Assembly (NCBI GenBank): GCA_018401965.1
Contig: JAGYJU010000016.1
Coordinates: 1 to 64,000, forward strand
Length of the DNA: 64,000 nucleotides
Direction: 5' to 3'
DNA from: Roseicyclus sp.
GTDB lineage: Bacteria > Pseudomonadota > Alphaproteobacteria > Rhodobacterales > Rhodobacteraceae
Made by a program: the position numbers and the translations under genes. The notes beneath the pieces were generated by a model. That model was not told the origin of the DNA and searched no databases. It was given only the letters and a program-made list of their open reading frames with translations. This document shows positions 1 to 9,642 of the stretch, piece by piece. The number at the start of each line of letters is the position of its first letter. The first letter of the stretch is position 1.

Positions 1-762
1 TCACGCTGTGCCAACAGCTCGTCCTGATCGGCTCGGGCATGATCTGGAACGTCTATTTCGGGCTACTCGCGCTCACCGTTCGGCTTCTTCTTCGCCGTGG
101 CCCTGGCGCTTGGCAAGAACAGCGACACCCTCCTGCTGCGCAAACCGGCGGAATGGTTCATCTTCGTCTTTCGCGGCTCGCCCTTGTTCATCCAGTTTTT
201 CATGGCCTACGAGGCCTTTGTGATGCTGCCGCGCGTGGGGATCGAATTCACCCTCTTCGGTGTCGAATTCGCGGCCGAAACCCGCTGGCTGGCGCGGGCC
301 TGGCTGGGGGCGCTGGTCGTCTTGTTCCTCAACACCTCCGCCTACACCGCCGAGATTTTCTACGGCGCGCTGCGCGCCATTCCTCGCGGCGATCTGGAAG
401 CCGCCGATGCCTACGGCCTGTCGGGCTGGAAAAAATTCCGTCGCATCACCTTTCCCACCATGCTGCGGCTCGGCTGGCCCGGCTACACCAACGAGGCGAT
501 TTTCCTGTTCCACGCCACGGCGCTGGTGTTCTTTTCGAGCTTCCCGGCGTTTCAGCAAAAAGGCGATGCGCTGTATTATGCCAACTACTTTGCGGATCGC
601 ACCTTCAACCCATTCGTGCCCTACCCGATTGTCGCGGTCTATTTCGTGATCCTGACACTGGGGATCATCTGGCTGTTCGGGGCGGTGAACATGCGGCTGA
701 ACCGACACCTGCCCAGCGACCAGCGACCGCGGCTTCGCATCCGGCCCCAGATCATCCGATGA
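1..762 (+). CDS. Polar amino acid ABC transporter permease, 5' partial, frameshifted
   Basis: Inner-membrane permease of a HisM/GlnP-type importer, incomplete at the left edge. Hydrophobic segments are interrupted by the loop typical of these permeases, with SAYTAEIFYGALRAIPRGDLEAA (read in two parts: SAYTAEIFYGAL, then RAIPRGDLEAA) matching the EAA motif that contacts the ATPase. The first about 78 bases read in frame 3 and the rest in frame 1. Removing one T at 79-80 restores a continuous membrane segment, so one extra base is likely. Its stop overlaps the next start (ATGA), suggesting translational coupling with the ligase downstream. The solute is probably an amine or amino acid used by the following enzymes (inference). 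Confidence 0.85.
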
Positions 763-2096
763 CCGATTACCTGTTCGAAAACCCCGACATCAAGGCAATC
801 CGGACGGTCGCAGCCGACCTGAACGGGCAAGCGCGCGGCAAGCGCATCGCGCGGCGCTTCGCCGACAAGGCGCTGACCGATGGCACCCGCTTTCCCTATT
901 CGGTGATGAACCTCGACATCTGGGGCGAAGACATCGAGAACAGCCCGCTCGTCTTCGAGGCGGGCGATCCCGATGGCATCCTGTGGCCCACCGAACGCGG
1001 GTTCCTGCCGGTGCCCTGGCTGGACACGCCCACCGCCCTTTTGCCGATCTGGATGTTCCACGAAGATGGCCGGCCCTATGCCGGGGATCCGCGCCAGGCG
1101 TTGGCCCGCGTCATCGACCGCTATACCGCGCGCGGCCTGACGCCCGTGGTCGCGACAGAGCTGGAATTCTACATCATCGACGATGCGGGCCGCGAATTGC
1201 GCGTGCCGCCCTCGCCCCGGTCGGGCAAGCGCCGCCAACAGGCGGAAATCCTCGCGCTGCGCCAACTGGATGCCTGGGACAATTTCCTGACCGCGCTGCA
1301 TGACGCCTGCGAGGCGATGGATATTCCCGCCGACACCACCATTTCCGAGGCAGGACCGGGCCAGTTCGAAATCAACCTGATGCATCAGGCCGACGCGCTG
1401 AAGGCCGCCGACGACGCCTGGCTGTTCAAGCTGATGACGGGCGGCATGGCCCGCAGCCACGGCTTCGCGGCCAGTTTCATGGCCAAGCCCTATCCAGATT
1501 ACGCGGGCAACGGGCTGCACGCGCATTTCTCGATCCTAGATGCCGAGGGGCGCAACATCCTCGACGATGGCGGCGCCGCGCGGATCCGACAGCTTGCGCC
1601 ATGCCATCGCCGGATGCCTGCGCGCGATGCCCGGATCGATGCTGATCTTCGCCCCCCATGCGTCCAGCTATCGACCGGCTTCGTGCCCGGTGCGCATGCC
1701 CCGACGGGCATCGCCTGGGCCTATGAAAACCGCACCACGGCGCTGCGCGTGCCGGCCGGTGGCGGACCTGCGCGGCGGATCGAACATCGCGTGGCGGGCG
1801 GCGACATCAACCCCTACCTGTTCCTGGCCGCGATCCTTGGTGCGGCGCTGAACGGGATCGAAGACGGGCTGATGCCGCCCGAACCGATCACCGGCAATGC
1901 CTATAATCATGATCTGGCGCAGCTGCCGACCACCTGGCAGGCCGCCATTGACGCCTTTGAACAGAGCCCCGACATCGCACGGATCTTTGCGCCGGACCTG
2001 ATCACCAATTTCCTGGCGACCAAGCGGCAAGAACTGCATTACATGGCCGAACTGAGCGCGCAGGAACAAACCGACCTGTATCTCGACACCGTGTGA
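759..2096 (+). CDS. Glutamine synthetase family protein (PuuA-like ligase), with compensating frameshifts
   Basis: About 445 residues, the usual length for glutamine-synthetase-like gamma-glutamyl-amine ligases. The catalytic domain shows ATELEFYI, the metal-binding GPGQFEINL, GLHAHFS and ENRTTALRVP. ATG 759 overlaps the permease stop. Residues about 275-305 are out of frame: family-like sequence (LRHAIAGCLRAMPGSMLIFAPHASSY, seen as LRHAIAGCLRAM then PGSMLIFAPHASSY) appears only in another frame, then the first frame resumes at GFVPGAHAPTG. This needs one extra base near 1580 and one missing near 1676. With the second synthetase and oxidoreductase downstream it probably gamma-glutamylates an amine; the substrate is unknown. 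Confidence 0.87.
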   Translation: MTDYLFENPDIKAIRTVAADLNGQARGKRIARRFADKALTDGTRFPYSVMNLDIWGEDIENSPLVFEAGDPDGILWPTERGFLPVPWLDTPTALLPIWMFHEDGRPYAGDPRQALARVIDRYTARGLTPVVATELEFYIIDDAGRELRVPPSPRSGKRRQQAEILALRQLDAWDNFLTALHDACEAMDIPADTTISEAGPGQFEINLMHQADALKAADDAWLFKLMTGGMARSHGFAASFMAKPYPDYAGNGLHAHFSILDAEGRNILDDGGAARIRQLAPCHRRMPARDARIDADLRPPCVQLSTGFVPGAHAPTGIAWAYENRTTALRVPAGGGPARRIEHRVAGGDINPYLFLAAILGAALNGIEDGLMPPEPITGNAYNHDLAQLPTTWQAAIDAFEQSPDIARIFAPDLITNFLATKRQELHYMAELSAQEQTDLYLDTV

Positions 2097-2104
2097 CCCT
2101 GCGA

Positions 2105-2160
2105 GGTGCGCCTGAAGGCACACCCTACACACCGCTCGTAGGGTGCGCTTCAGGCGCACC
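2105..2160. repeat. Large inverted repeat with CACCCTAC/GTAGGGTG core
   Basis: A 24-base arm at 2105-2128 is followed by a nearly perfect reverse complement at 2138-2160 with a 9-base loop. It lies just after the first synthetase stop and could act as a terminator or mRNA-stabilising hairpin. The CACCCTAC...GTAGGGTG core recurs in palindromes at 23031-23060 and 44073-44129. Confidence 0.75.
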
Positions 2161-2235
2161 AATGCCTGCCACAGCCCCCTTGCCCCGCCTCTCGGGCAGG
2201 CATAGCTTGGCGCCATCCTATCAAACGAGCCTCCC

Positions 2236-2946
2236 ATGATCCTTGGCATCTTGCAGTCCGGCCATGTTCCGCCCGAAGTGGCGGCGCGCGACGGCACCTA
2301 TACCGACCTCTATGGCCGATTGTTCGCGCCGCGCGGCTTCGACTTGCGCACCTTTTCCGTCGTCGACATGGAGTTTCCCGCCGGCCCCGAGGATGCGGAT
2401 GCCTGGCTGGTCACCGGGTCGCGGCACGGCGCCTATGAAGACCATGCGTTCATCCCCCCGCTCGAGGCGCTGATCCGCGCCATCCGCGATGCGGGCCGCC
2501 CCATGGTGGGCGTGTGTTTCGGGCATCAGATCATCGCCCAGGCGCTTGGTGGACGGGTCGAGAAATTCGCCGGCGGCTGGTCTGTCGGACGGCAAAGCTA
2601 CCAAATCGGGGGGCGCGAGTTGGCGTTGAACGCCTGGCACCAGGATCAGGTCACCACCCTGCCACCCGGCGCGACGGTGCTGGGCCGGAATGAGTTCACC
2701 CAGAATGCCGTCATCGCCCATGGCCCGCATATCCTGACCGTTCAGCCCCACCCGGAATTTCCGCCCTCGGTCGTGGCCGCGCTGATCGACCATCGCGCGC
2801 CCACCGTGCCGGGCGATCTGCTCGAACAGGCACGCGCCAACCTGCACCGCCCCACAGACAGCCTTTTGATCGCCAGCTGGTTGGCGGATGTCCTGGGCGG
2901 CGCGTGTGCCACCGATATTCCCTTTGCCCTGAAGGCCAGCGCATGA
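2236..2946 (+). CDS. Class I glutamine amidotransferase-like hydrolase
   Basis: 236 residues. The class I amidotransferase triad is visible: Cys in GVCFGHQIIA, and His and Glu in VQPHPEF. It is a stand-alone amidotransferase domain like those annotated as GMP synthase-like, with no synthase domain attached. Set between two glutamine-synthetase-like ligases, it may hydrolyse gamma-glutamyl amides, the role of PuuD in putrescine catabolism, although PuuD belongs to a related but distinct subfamily. The stop overlaps the next ATG (ATGA at 2943-2946), which supports one operon. Family is certain; substrate is inference. Confidence 0.9.
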   Translation: MILGILQSGHVPPEVAARDGTYTDLYGRLFAPRGFDLRTFSVVDMEFPAGPEDADAWLVTGSRHGAYEDHAFIPPLEALIRAIRDAGRPMVGVCFGHQIIAQALGGRVEKFAGGWSVGRQSYQIGGRELALNAWHQDQVTTLPPGATVLGRNEFTQNAVIAHGPHILTVQPHPEFPPSVVAALIDHRAPTVPGDLLEQARANLHRPTDSLLIASWLADVLGGACATDIPFALKASA

Positions 2947-4314
2947 GTTCCACCTCCGTCGCCGAATTGCTTGAAAAACTGCCCGACGTGGCGCGCGCCT
3001 ACCTGGAAGGCCGCGCCATAGACGAGGTGGAATGCATCGTTGCCGACCTCGCGGGCATTGCACGCGGCAAGGCGATGCCGGGCGGGAAATTCGCGCGACA
3101 GCCGTATTTCTACCTGCCCAATTCCATCTATTTCCAGACCATCACCGGCGACTGGGCCGATAGCGTGGCCGACGGGTTCACCGAGCCCGACATGATCCTG
3201 ACGCCGGATTTTTCCACCTCGACGCCCGCGCCATGGACCGCCGATACGACGCTCCAGGTGATCCATGACATCGACGACCAAAAGGGCAACCCGGTGCCCT
3301 TTGCGCCGCGCAACGTTCTGAAGCGTGTGGTGGGGCTCTATAACGAACGCGGGCTGCAACCCATCGTCGCGCCAGAGATGGAATTCTACCTTGTCGCCCC
3401 CAACACCGACCCGGCGCGCGAAATCGAGCCGCCGATGGGCCGGTCGGGCCGCCGCGCCGCCGCGCGCCAAGCCTATTCGATGTCGGCGGTCGACGAATAC
3501 GGCCCGGTCATCGACGATATATACGATTACGCCGAGGCCATGGGCCTTGGAAATCGACGGCATCCTGCAAGAAGGCGGCGCAGGCCAGATCGAGTTGAAC
3601 CTGCGCCATGGCGACCCCGTGCGCTTGGCCGACGAGATGTTTTTCTTCAAGCGCATGATCCGCGAGGCGGCGCTGCGCCACAATTGCTATGCCACCTTCA
3701 TGGCAAAGCCGATCGAGGGTGAACCGGGCAGCGCGATGCACATCCACCATTCGGTGGTCGACCTGAAGACCGAGCAGAACATCTTTTCAAACCCGGATGG
3801 GTCGGAAACCCCGGAATTCCTGCATTTCATCGGCGGGATGCAGCGCAACCTGCCTGCCGTGGTCGCGTTGTTGGCGCCCTATGTGAACAGCTACCGCCGC
3901 TACGTTCCCGATTTCGCCGCCCCGATCAACCTGGAATGGGGCCGCGACAACCGCACCACCGGCCTGCGCGTGCCGGTGTCGGAACCGGCGGCGCGGCGGG
4001 TGGAAAACCGCCTGCCGGGCATGGATTGCAACCCCTACCTCGGCATCGCGGCATCGCTTGCCTGCGGGCTGGTCGGGTTGATCGAGAAAACCAACCCCTC
4101 CGATCCTTTTGCCGGCGACGCCTACAAACGACCCAGCGGCATGCCGCGCGGCCTCGGGGATGCGCTTGGGCTTCTGGATGCGAACCCGACGATCCGGGCG
4201 GTTCTGGGCGAGGAATTCTGCCGCGTCTACATCGCGGTCAAGGAACTGGAACATAACGAATTCCTGCAAGTGATTTCGCCGTGGGAACGGCAGCACCTGC
4301 TTTTGAATGTATGA
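2943..4314 (+). CDS. Glutamine synthetase family protein 2 (frameshifted)
   Basis: About 456 residues once joined. The N-terminal part reads in frame 3 and the rest in frame 1; dropping one G near 3549 restores AMGLEIDGILQEGGAGQIELNL. Catalytic-domain motifs include APEMEFYLVAP, GQIELNLRHGDP, AMHIHHSVVD and NRTTGLRVP. The start overlaps the amidotransferase stop, and the stop overlaps the oxidoreductase start. A second ligase in the same operon suggests the pair form a hetero-oligomer or handle two amines (inference). The break is probably a sequence error because both halves keep full motif conservation. Confidence 0.87.
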
Positions 4315-5612
4315 ACCCGCTCTACCGCAATGATCGCCCCGGCCAGCACGCGCCCAGCTGGTATGCCGCAAGCCTGCCGGAGACGCCGAAGCGCCCGGCC
4401 CTGACCGGGGCCACCACCGCCGATGTGGTGATCCTTGGCGCGGGCTTCACCGGTCTTTGGGCCGCGCTGACGCTGGCGCGGGCGGGACGCCGCGTTGTGG
4501 TGCTGGACGCGCATCGCGTGGGTTTTGGCGCATCGGGGCGCAACGGCGGGCAGGTGCAATCCGGCTTCAACAAGCCGCAAGGCTGGCTTGAGGCAAAACT
4601 GGGCGAAACCCGCGCCCGCGCGCTTTGGGACATGTCAGAGGCGGGCAAGGACCAGCTGCGCGATTTCTGCGCCACCCATGCCCCCGAGGCGGCGTTTCGC
4701 CCCGGCGTGGCCCATGGCGAATACAGCGCCAGCGATCTGGACCATGCCCGGCGCGACGCCGATCACATGGCCCGCCATTATGGCCAGGCCATCGAGGTGA
4801 TGGGCCGCGACACCTTTGGCGCGCTGGTGAAATCGCCGCTTTACGTCGGCGGTACGCTGGACCGGTCGGCGGGGCATCTGCACCCGCTGGCCTATGCCCA
4901 AGCCTTGGCCCGCGCCGCCGAAGCGGCCGGTGCCATCATCCACGAAACATCCGAGGTGACGGCGGTGATCACCCGCCCCCGGCTGACGCTGACAACCGCG
5001 CGCGGGCAGGTCACGGCAGGCCATGCGATCATCGCGGGCAACGGATACCTGCCCAATATCCTGCCGCAGGTGAATGCCCGCGTGATGCCGATCAATTCCT
5101 TCATCGCCGCCACCGACCCGATCCCGGACCGCTGGCAGGATGTGCTGGCCGAAGACATCGCCGTGTCGGACGCGAAATTCGTGGTGAATTATTACCGGTT
5201 CAGCGCCGATCGGCGGTTCCTGTTCGGGGGCCGCGAAAGCTATTCCATCGGCTTTCCCCATGACATCAGCACCGCCCTCGTGGCCCGGATGCAGGGGCTT
5301 TTCCCGCAACTCGCGGGCGTTGGCATCGGCCATGTCTGGGGCGGGGCGCTTGGCATCACCATGTCACGCCTGCCGCATGTGGCACGCGTGGCGCCCAATA
5401 TCATCTCGGGGGCGGGGTTTTCGGGGCATGGCGTGGCGCTGTCGGGCATGGCGGGCCGCGTGATGGCCGAGGCGATCCTGGGCCAGGAAAACGGCCTGAC
5501 CACGCTGGAGGCACTGCCGGTGCCGCGCTTTCCCGGCGGCACGGCGCTGCGCGCCCCGTTGTTGACGCTGGCGATGACATGGTTCGCGCTGCGCGACCGT
5601 TTGGGCATGTGA
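4311..5612 (+). CDS. FAD-dependent oxidoreductase (DAO/PuuB-like)
   Basis: 433 residues. The N-terminal Rossmann motif is VVILGAGFTGLWAALTLAR, followed by VLDAHRVGFGASGRNGGQ, typical of the DadA/PuuB amine-oxidase group. The C-terminal FAD segment ISGAGFSGHGVALSGMAG is present. PuuB oxidises gamma-glutamylputrescine; here the enzyme sits directly behind two glutamine-synthetase-like ligases, so oxidation of a gamma-glutamyl-amine is likely. I chose ATG 4311, which overlaps the preceding stop, over an upstream GTG at 4281. The amine substrate cannot be read from the sequence. Confidence 0.9.
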   Translation: MNPLYRNDRPGQHAPSWYAASLPETPKRPALTGATTADVVILGAGFTGLWAALTLARAGRRVVVLDAHRVGFGASGRNGGQVQSGFNKPQGWLEAKLGETRARALWDMSEAGKDQLRDFCATHAPEAAFRPGVAHGEYSASDLDHARRDADHMARHYGQAIEVMGRDTFGALVKSPLYVGGTLDRSAGHLHPLAYAQALARAAEAAGAIIHETSEVTAVITRPRLTLTTARGQVTAGHAIIAGNGYLPNILPQVNARVMPINSFIAATDPIPDRWQDVLAEDIAVSDAKFVVNYYRFSADRRFLFGGRESYSIGFPHDISTALVARMQGLFPQLAGVGIGHVWGGALGITMSRLPHVARVAPNIISGAGFSGHGVALSGMAGRVMAEAILGQENGLTTLEALPVPRFPGGTALRAPLLTLAMTWFALRDRLGM

Positions 5613-5751
5613 TCGCCAGCCCTGTGGGCGCGGCACCACGGTTCACGACAGTTCGATGACATTTGCATCGGACACGAGGATCGGGTGCTGGATTTTGCGG
5701 CAGTGACAGTATAAGTATTTCCGAAAGGAACGATTTCGAAAAGGTGAAACC

Positions 5752-6994
5752 ATGGCAACGCTTGCGTCGACGGCCCTTGCGCCGAACGTCTATGATGCCG
5801 AACCCATCCCGGCTGCGGCCCGCGCCGAGATCGACCGCCTGCTGCAGTCTGGCGACCTCTTTCGCTACACCGCGCCCTGCGGATGCGCCCGTGGCGCTGC
5901 TGGAACGTGAATTTGCCGACCTGATGGGGTCGAAATACGCGCTGGCCGTATCGTCTTGTTCCGCCGCCATTTTCCTGTCGCTCTGCGCGCTCGACCTGAA
6001 GCCGGGTGCGCGGGTTCTGATCCCGGCCTTTACCTTTGCCGCCGTGCCCTCGGCCGTGATCCACGCCTTTTGCCAGCCGGTTCTGGTGGAAGTGGGCGAA
6101 AACTATCGCATCGACATGGCCGATTTCGAAGCCAAGCTGGACGACACGATCGAGGCCGTGATCATCAGCCACATGCGCGGCCACACCTCCGACATGGACG
6201 CGATCATGGCGCTGTGCGACGCGCGCGGCATCCCCGTGATCGAGGATGCGGCCCATTCGCTGGGCACGCTGTGGCATGGTCGCAAGATCGGCACCATCGG
6301 CAAGATCGGGTGCTTTTCCTTTCAATCCTACAAGATGATCAACGCCGGCGAAGGTGGCATCCTGATCACCGATGATGCCGATCTGGCGGCGCGCGCGGTC
6401 ATCATGTCGGGCGCCTATGAGCATAACTGGAAAAAGCACAAAGGCCCCGAGGGGCAGAATGACCCCGAACTGGCGCTGGCCTTCGGGCGCTGGCAAAACC
6501 AGCTTCCGCTTTACAACATGCGGCTGCAGAACCTGTCCGCCGCCGTGATCCGGCCACAGATCCCCGAACTGGCGCGCCGGGTGCGCGACGGGCTGAAAAA
6601 CCACGATTATGTCGCGGATCAGTTGAACGGCTCACCTTGGCTGAACGTGCCCCCCCCGCTTGCGCCCGAAGACCGGGCACCGGATTCGATCCAGTTCAAC
6701 CTTGTCGGCTTTGACACCGATGCCGAGGCCCGCGCCTTTGGGGCCGCTGCCGAAGCACGCGGCGTCAAGGTGCAGATCTTTGGCCTGTCGACCGACAACG
6801 CGCGCGCCTTCTGGAACTGGAACTTCATCCCCGGCGAACGGCAGGACTTGCCGCGCACCCGCGCCATGCTGATGCGCGCCTGCGACGTGCGCCTGCCCGT
6901 GAGACTGACGAAGCCAGAGCTGGATTTCATCGCCGATGCGCTGATCGCCGCCGCCGAGGATGTGAAGGGCGAAACCCGCGCCTATGGCACCTGA
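5752..6994 (+). CDS. DegT/DnrJ/EryC1/StrS-type PLP aminotransferase (frameshifted)
   Basis: About 413 residues after removing one base near 5878. The N-terminus from ATG 5752 (MATLASTALAPNVYDAEP) reads in frame 1, and the body from DAPVALLERE onward in frame 2. The PLP lysine lies in CFSFQSYKMINAGEGG, with the cofactor aspartate region VIEDAAHSLG upstream. Members of this fold often aminate keto-sugars, but there are no sugar genes here. As the next gene after an amine-oxidation operon it more likely handles an aldehyde or keto intermediate (inference). A purine-rich GAAAAGGTG lies before the start, and a terminator at 7023-7050 follows. Confidence 0.82.
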
Positions 6995-7022
6995 ACCGGG
7001 CAATTCCCCGATCTGACTGCAC

Positions 7023-7050
7023 AAGGCCCGGCACATGGATGCCGGGCCTT
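7023..7050 (+). terminator. Rho-independent-type terminator after DegT aminotransferase
   Basis: A perfect 10-base stem AAGGCCCGGC / GCCGGGCCTT with an 8-base loop, followed shortly by ATTTTG. It separates the first aminotransferase from the class III aminotransferase at 7124. Confidence 0.8.
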
Positions 7051-7123
7051 GGCATTTTGTGCGGCCACGATTGCGGCATGACGCCTGCCCGGATACCCTG
7101 CACCCAGATGCCTGCAGGAGAAG

Positions 7124-8495
7124 ATGATGAAAGACCACGCCCCGAATTCATGGGAAGCCCGCGCCGAGGCGCATTCGCTGTATGGCTTTACCGATCTGCC
7201 CTCGATCCGGGACAGGGGCACCGTGGTCGTCACCCATGGCGAGGGGCCCTATATCTTCGACACCAATGGCAAGCGTTATCTCGATGCCAATTCCGGCCTG
7301 TGGAACATGGTGGCAGGCTTTGACCACAAGGGCCTGGCCGATGCCGCCAAGGCGCAATACGACCGTTTCCCCGGATACCACGCCTTTTTCGGCCGCATGT
7401 CCGACCAGACCGTTGCCCTGTCGGAACGGTTGATCGAGGTGTCACCCTTTGCCGATGGCAAGGTGTTCTATACCAATTCCGGGTCAGAGGCGAATGACAC
7501 GATGGTCAAGATGCTGTGGTTCATGAACCGCAGCGAAGGCCGCCCGCAAGCCCGCAAGATCCTGACCCGGTGGAACGGCTATCACGGCGTCACCGCGATT
7601 TCGGCCTCGATGACGGGAAAACCCTATAACGAGGTGTTCGGCCTGCCGCTGGATGGGTTCATCCATCTGACCTGCCCGCATTACTGGCGCTTTGGCCAGG
7701 CGGACGAGACCGAGGCGCAGTTCACCGCGCGGCTGGCGCAAGAACTGGAAGATGTCATCGCCCGTGAAGGCGCCGACACGATCGCGGGCTTCTTCGCGGA
7801 ACCGGTGATGGGGGCGGGCGGCGTGATACCGCCGTCGTCGGGGTATTTCCAGGCGATCCAACCGATTCTCGAAAAGCACGGCATCCCCCTCATCTCGGAC
7901 GAGGTGATTTGCGGCTTTGGCCGCACCGGCGCGGTCTGGGGCTGCGACACCTACGGCTTTGTGCCCGACGCGATCATTTCGTCCAAGGCGTTGACGGCGG
8001 GGTATTTCCCGATGGGCGCGGTGATCTTGGGGCCAGAGATGACCACCCGCCTGCAAGCTGCCATCGACCCGATCGAGGAATTTCCCCATGGCTTCACCGC
8101 ATCGGGCCACCCGGTCGGCTGCGCGGTGGCGCTGAAAGCCATCGACGTGGTGCTGAACGAAGGGCTGTTGGACAATGTCCGCGCCGGCGCCCCAAGGATG
8201 GAGGCCGGCCTGCGCGAAATTGCACGTCATCCCAACATCGGGGAATTGCGCGGCATCGGCTACATGTGGGCGCTGGAAGCGGTGCGCGACCGCGACGGCA
8301 AGGTACCCTTCGACGGGCAAGCTATCGGTCAGCGAACGCATCGCCAATACCTGCACCGATCACGGGCTGATCTGTCGGCCCCTGGGGCAATCCGTGGTGC
8401 TCTGCCCGGCCTTTACGCTGACCGATGCGCAGATGGACGAGATGTTCGAGAAACTCGACGCGGCGTTGAAACAGGTGTTTGCAGACCTTGCATGA
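7124..8495 (+). CDS. Class III omega-aminotransferase (frameshifted near 3' end)
   Basis: About 456 residues. PLP-fold motifs include VFYTNSGSEANDTMVKM, PLISDEVICGFGRTG and the lysine segment IISSKALTAGYFPMGA. The main frame fails at 8317, where GACGGGCAAG seems to carry one extra G. Skipping it continues into KLSVSERIANTCTDHGLICR and a normal C-terminus ending at 8495. It resembles the SpuC-like amine:pyruvate aminotransferases of this bacterial group. With the adjacent ligases and amine oxidoreductase it probably removes the amino group from a polyamine or omega-amino acid. A GGAG site lies upstream of the two possible ATG codons at 7124 and 7127. Confidence 0.87.
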
Positions 8496-8503
8496 CGGGG
8501 GTT

Positions 8504-8527
8504 GCGAATTTTCGTACGAAAATTCGC
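8504..8527. repeat. Perfect 24-base palindrome with TTTTCGTACGAAAA core
   Basis: GCGAATTTTCGTACGAAAATTCGC is its own reverse complement. It lies 8 bases after the aminotransferase stop, so it may be a terminator-like cruciform or a protein-binding site. No other copy was seen in this window. Confidence 0.8.
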
Positions 8528-8870
8528 GCTCATCGCCCGGCCGCCCCGGCGCAATGATCGGCGGCGGCGCTGACCCGATCGGCCCAAAAGAAATGGTCGG
8601 GATCCGTAGGCCGCGGTTCATCCTTGCAAGATCGCCGCGGCATGGGCCAGACGGGCGGCGATGGTGGCGCGGATGGCCGGGTCGGTCGTCGGTCGCGCAA
8701 GCCGACAGATCCGCCATCGCGGCGCGGTAGACGCTGTTGCGTGCGCGCCGGATCCGGGGGCCGCGGGGCGGACCAGATCGCCAAGAGAACCACGCAGCCC
8801 GAAAGCGACCGCGCCCAGCGAGCAAGCAGCGCCCATGCGCGGCGTCGCCAGATCGGCACGGCCTGCCCCC
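8528..8870. other. 343-base gap with possible decayed minus-strand ORF
   Basis: No confident gene. Directly after phaR on the minus strand there is a purine-rich GGGGGCAGG and then short open stretches in three frames. Fragments such as LATPRMGAACSLGAVAFGLRGSLG and RARNSVYRAAMADLSACATDD, ending at AAILQG with a stop at 8618, would need at least two frame changes to join. This could be a broken small gene downstream of phaR or chance coding in GC-rich DNA. Confidence 0.35.
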
Positions 8871-9443
8871 TTACATCTTGCTGAGTTTGCTTTGCAGTTC
8901 CGCCAGTTGCCGCTTGATGTCATCCAGTTCGCCACTGGCCGAGGTCTCGTCTTCGCCGGCCTTGGGGGCGGTGGTGCCCGGCGCCCAGGGCTTGCCAAGC
9001 CCGCCGGTCATTGCCTTGAGAAAGGCATCTTGCTGGGCGCGCATCGCCTCGAACCCCGGCATCTTCGACATCGGGTTCATCGCCGTCATGTTCTCGACCA
9101 TCTTCGACTGGCCCTGTTGCAGCATTTCAAAGGACATGGTCAGGAAATCCGGCACGACGGACCCGGCCTGGTTGGTATAGCTGCGCACCAGATCGGTCAG
9201 CACGGCGATGGGCAGGATCGTGTCGCCCCGGCTTTCGTGCTCGGCGATGATCTGCAACAGGTATTGCCGCGTCAGGTCATCGCCCGATTTGAGATCGACG
9301 ATCTGGACCTCGCGGCCTGCGCGGATAAAGCCCGCGATATCTTCCAGCGTCACGTAATCCGAGGTTTCGGTGTTATAGAGCCGGCGGCTCGCGTAGCGCT
9401 TGATCAACAAAGGTTCGCTTGTGTCCGGACGCGTCTTGGACAT
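8871..9443 (-). CDS. phaR: Polyhydroxyalkanoate synthesis repressor PhaR
   Basis: 190 residues. The N-terminal PHB/PHA accumulation regulator DNA-binding domain is clear (LLIKRYASRRLYNTETSDYVTL), followed by an acidic/amphipathic middle and a Lys/Leu coiled C-terminus (ELDDIKRQLAELQSKLSKM). PhaR binds nascent PHB granules and represses phasin and synthase-region genes until polymer accumulates. It lies downstream of the phasin on the same strand, and two CTGCN3GCAG sites lie in front of phaP at 10149-10187. I chose ATG 9443 over an unsupported upstream extension because the conserved domain begins right after it. Confidence 0.95.
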   Translation of the reverse strand: MSKTRPDTSEPLLIKRYASRRLYNTETSDYVTLEDIAGFIRAGREVQIVDLKSGDDLTRQYLLQIIAEHESRGDTILPIAVLTDLVRSYTNQAGSVVPDFLTMSFEMLQQGQSKMVENMTAMNPMSKMPGFEAMRAQQDAFLKAMTGGLGKPWAPGTTAPKAGEDETSASGELDDIKRQLAELQSKLSKM

Positions 9444-9554
9444 GGGCCTGCCCTCCCTTTCCGCGATGCGGCACGGCCCAGTACCGCGCAGCATCGGATA
9501 GCCTAGCCACCTTGCGGGGAAATGCAAATTTATTGTGCAGAGGCAGAAAACGCA

Positions 9555-9582
9555 AAGGGCAGGCCCGGTTGGGCCTGCCCTT
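9555..9582 (-). terminator. Terminator downstream of phaP
   Basis: A perfect 12-base stem AAGGGCAGGCCC / GGGCCTGCCCTT with a 4-base loop. In the direction of phaP transcription it is followed by TTTGCGTTTT. It probably gives a short abundant phasin transcript separate from phaR. Confidence 0.85.
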
Positions 9583-9642
9583 CTGGTCTTTGCGCGGGTG
9601 GGGAGGACACCGTTGCAAAAATCCGTCGGATCCGTCGCGAAA

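Noticed and set aside
39-2096. One 685-residue open frame covering permease and ligase
   Set aside because: Only the last 445 residues (from 759) look like a protein family; the first part is the permease read out of frame.
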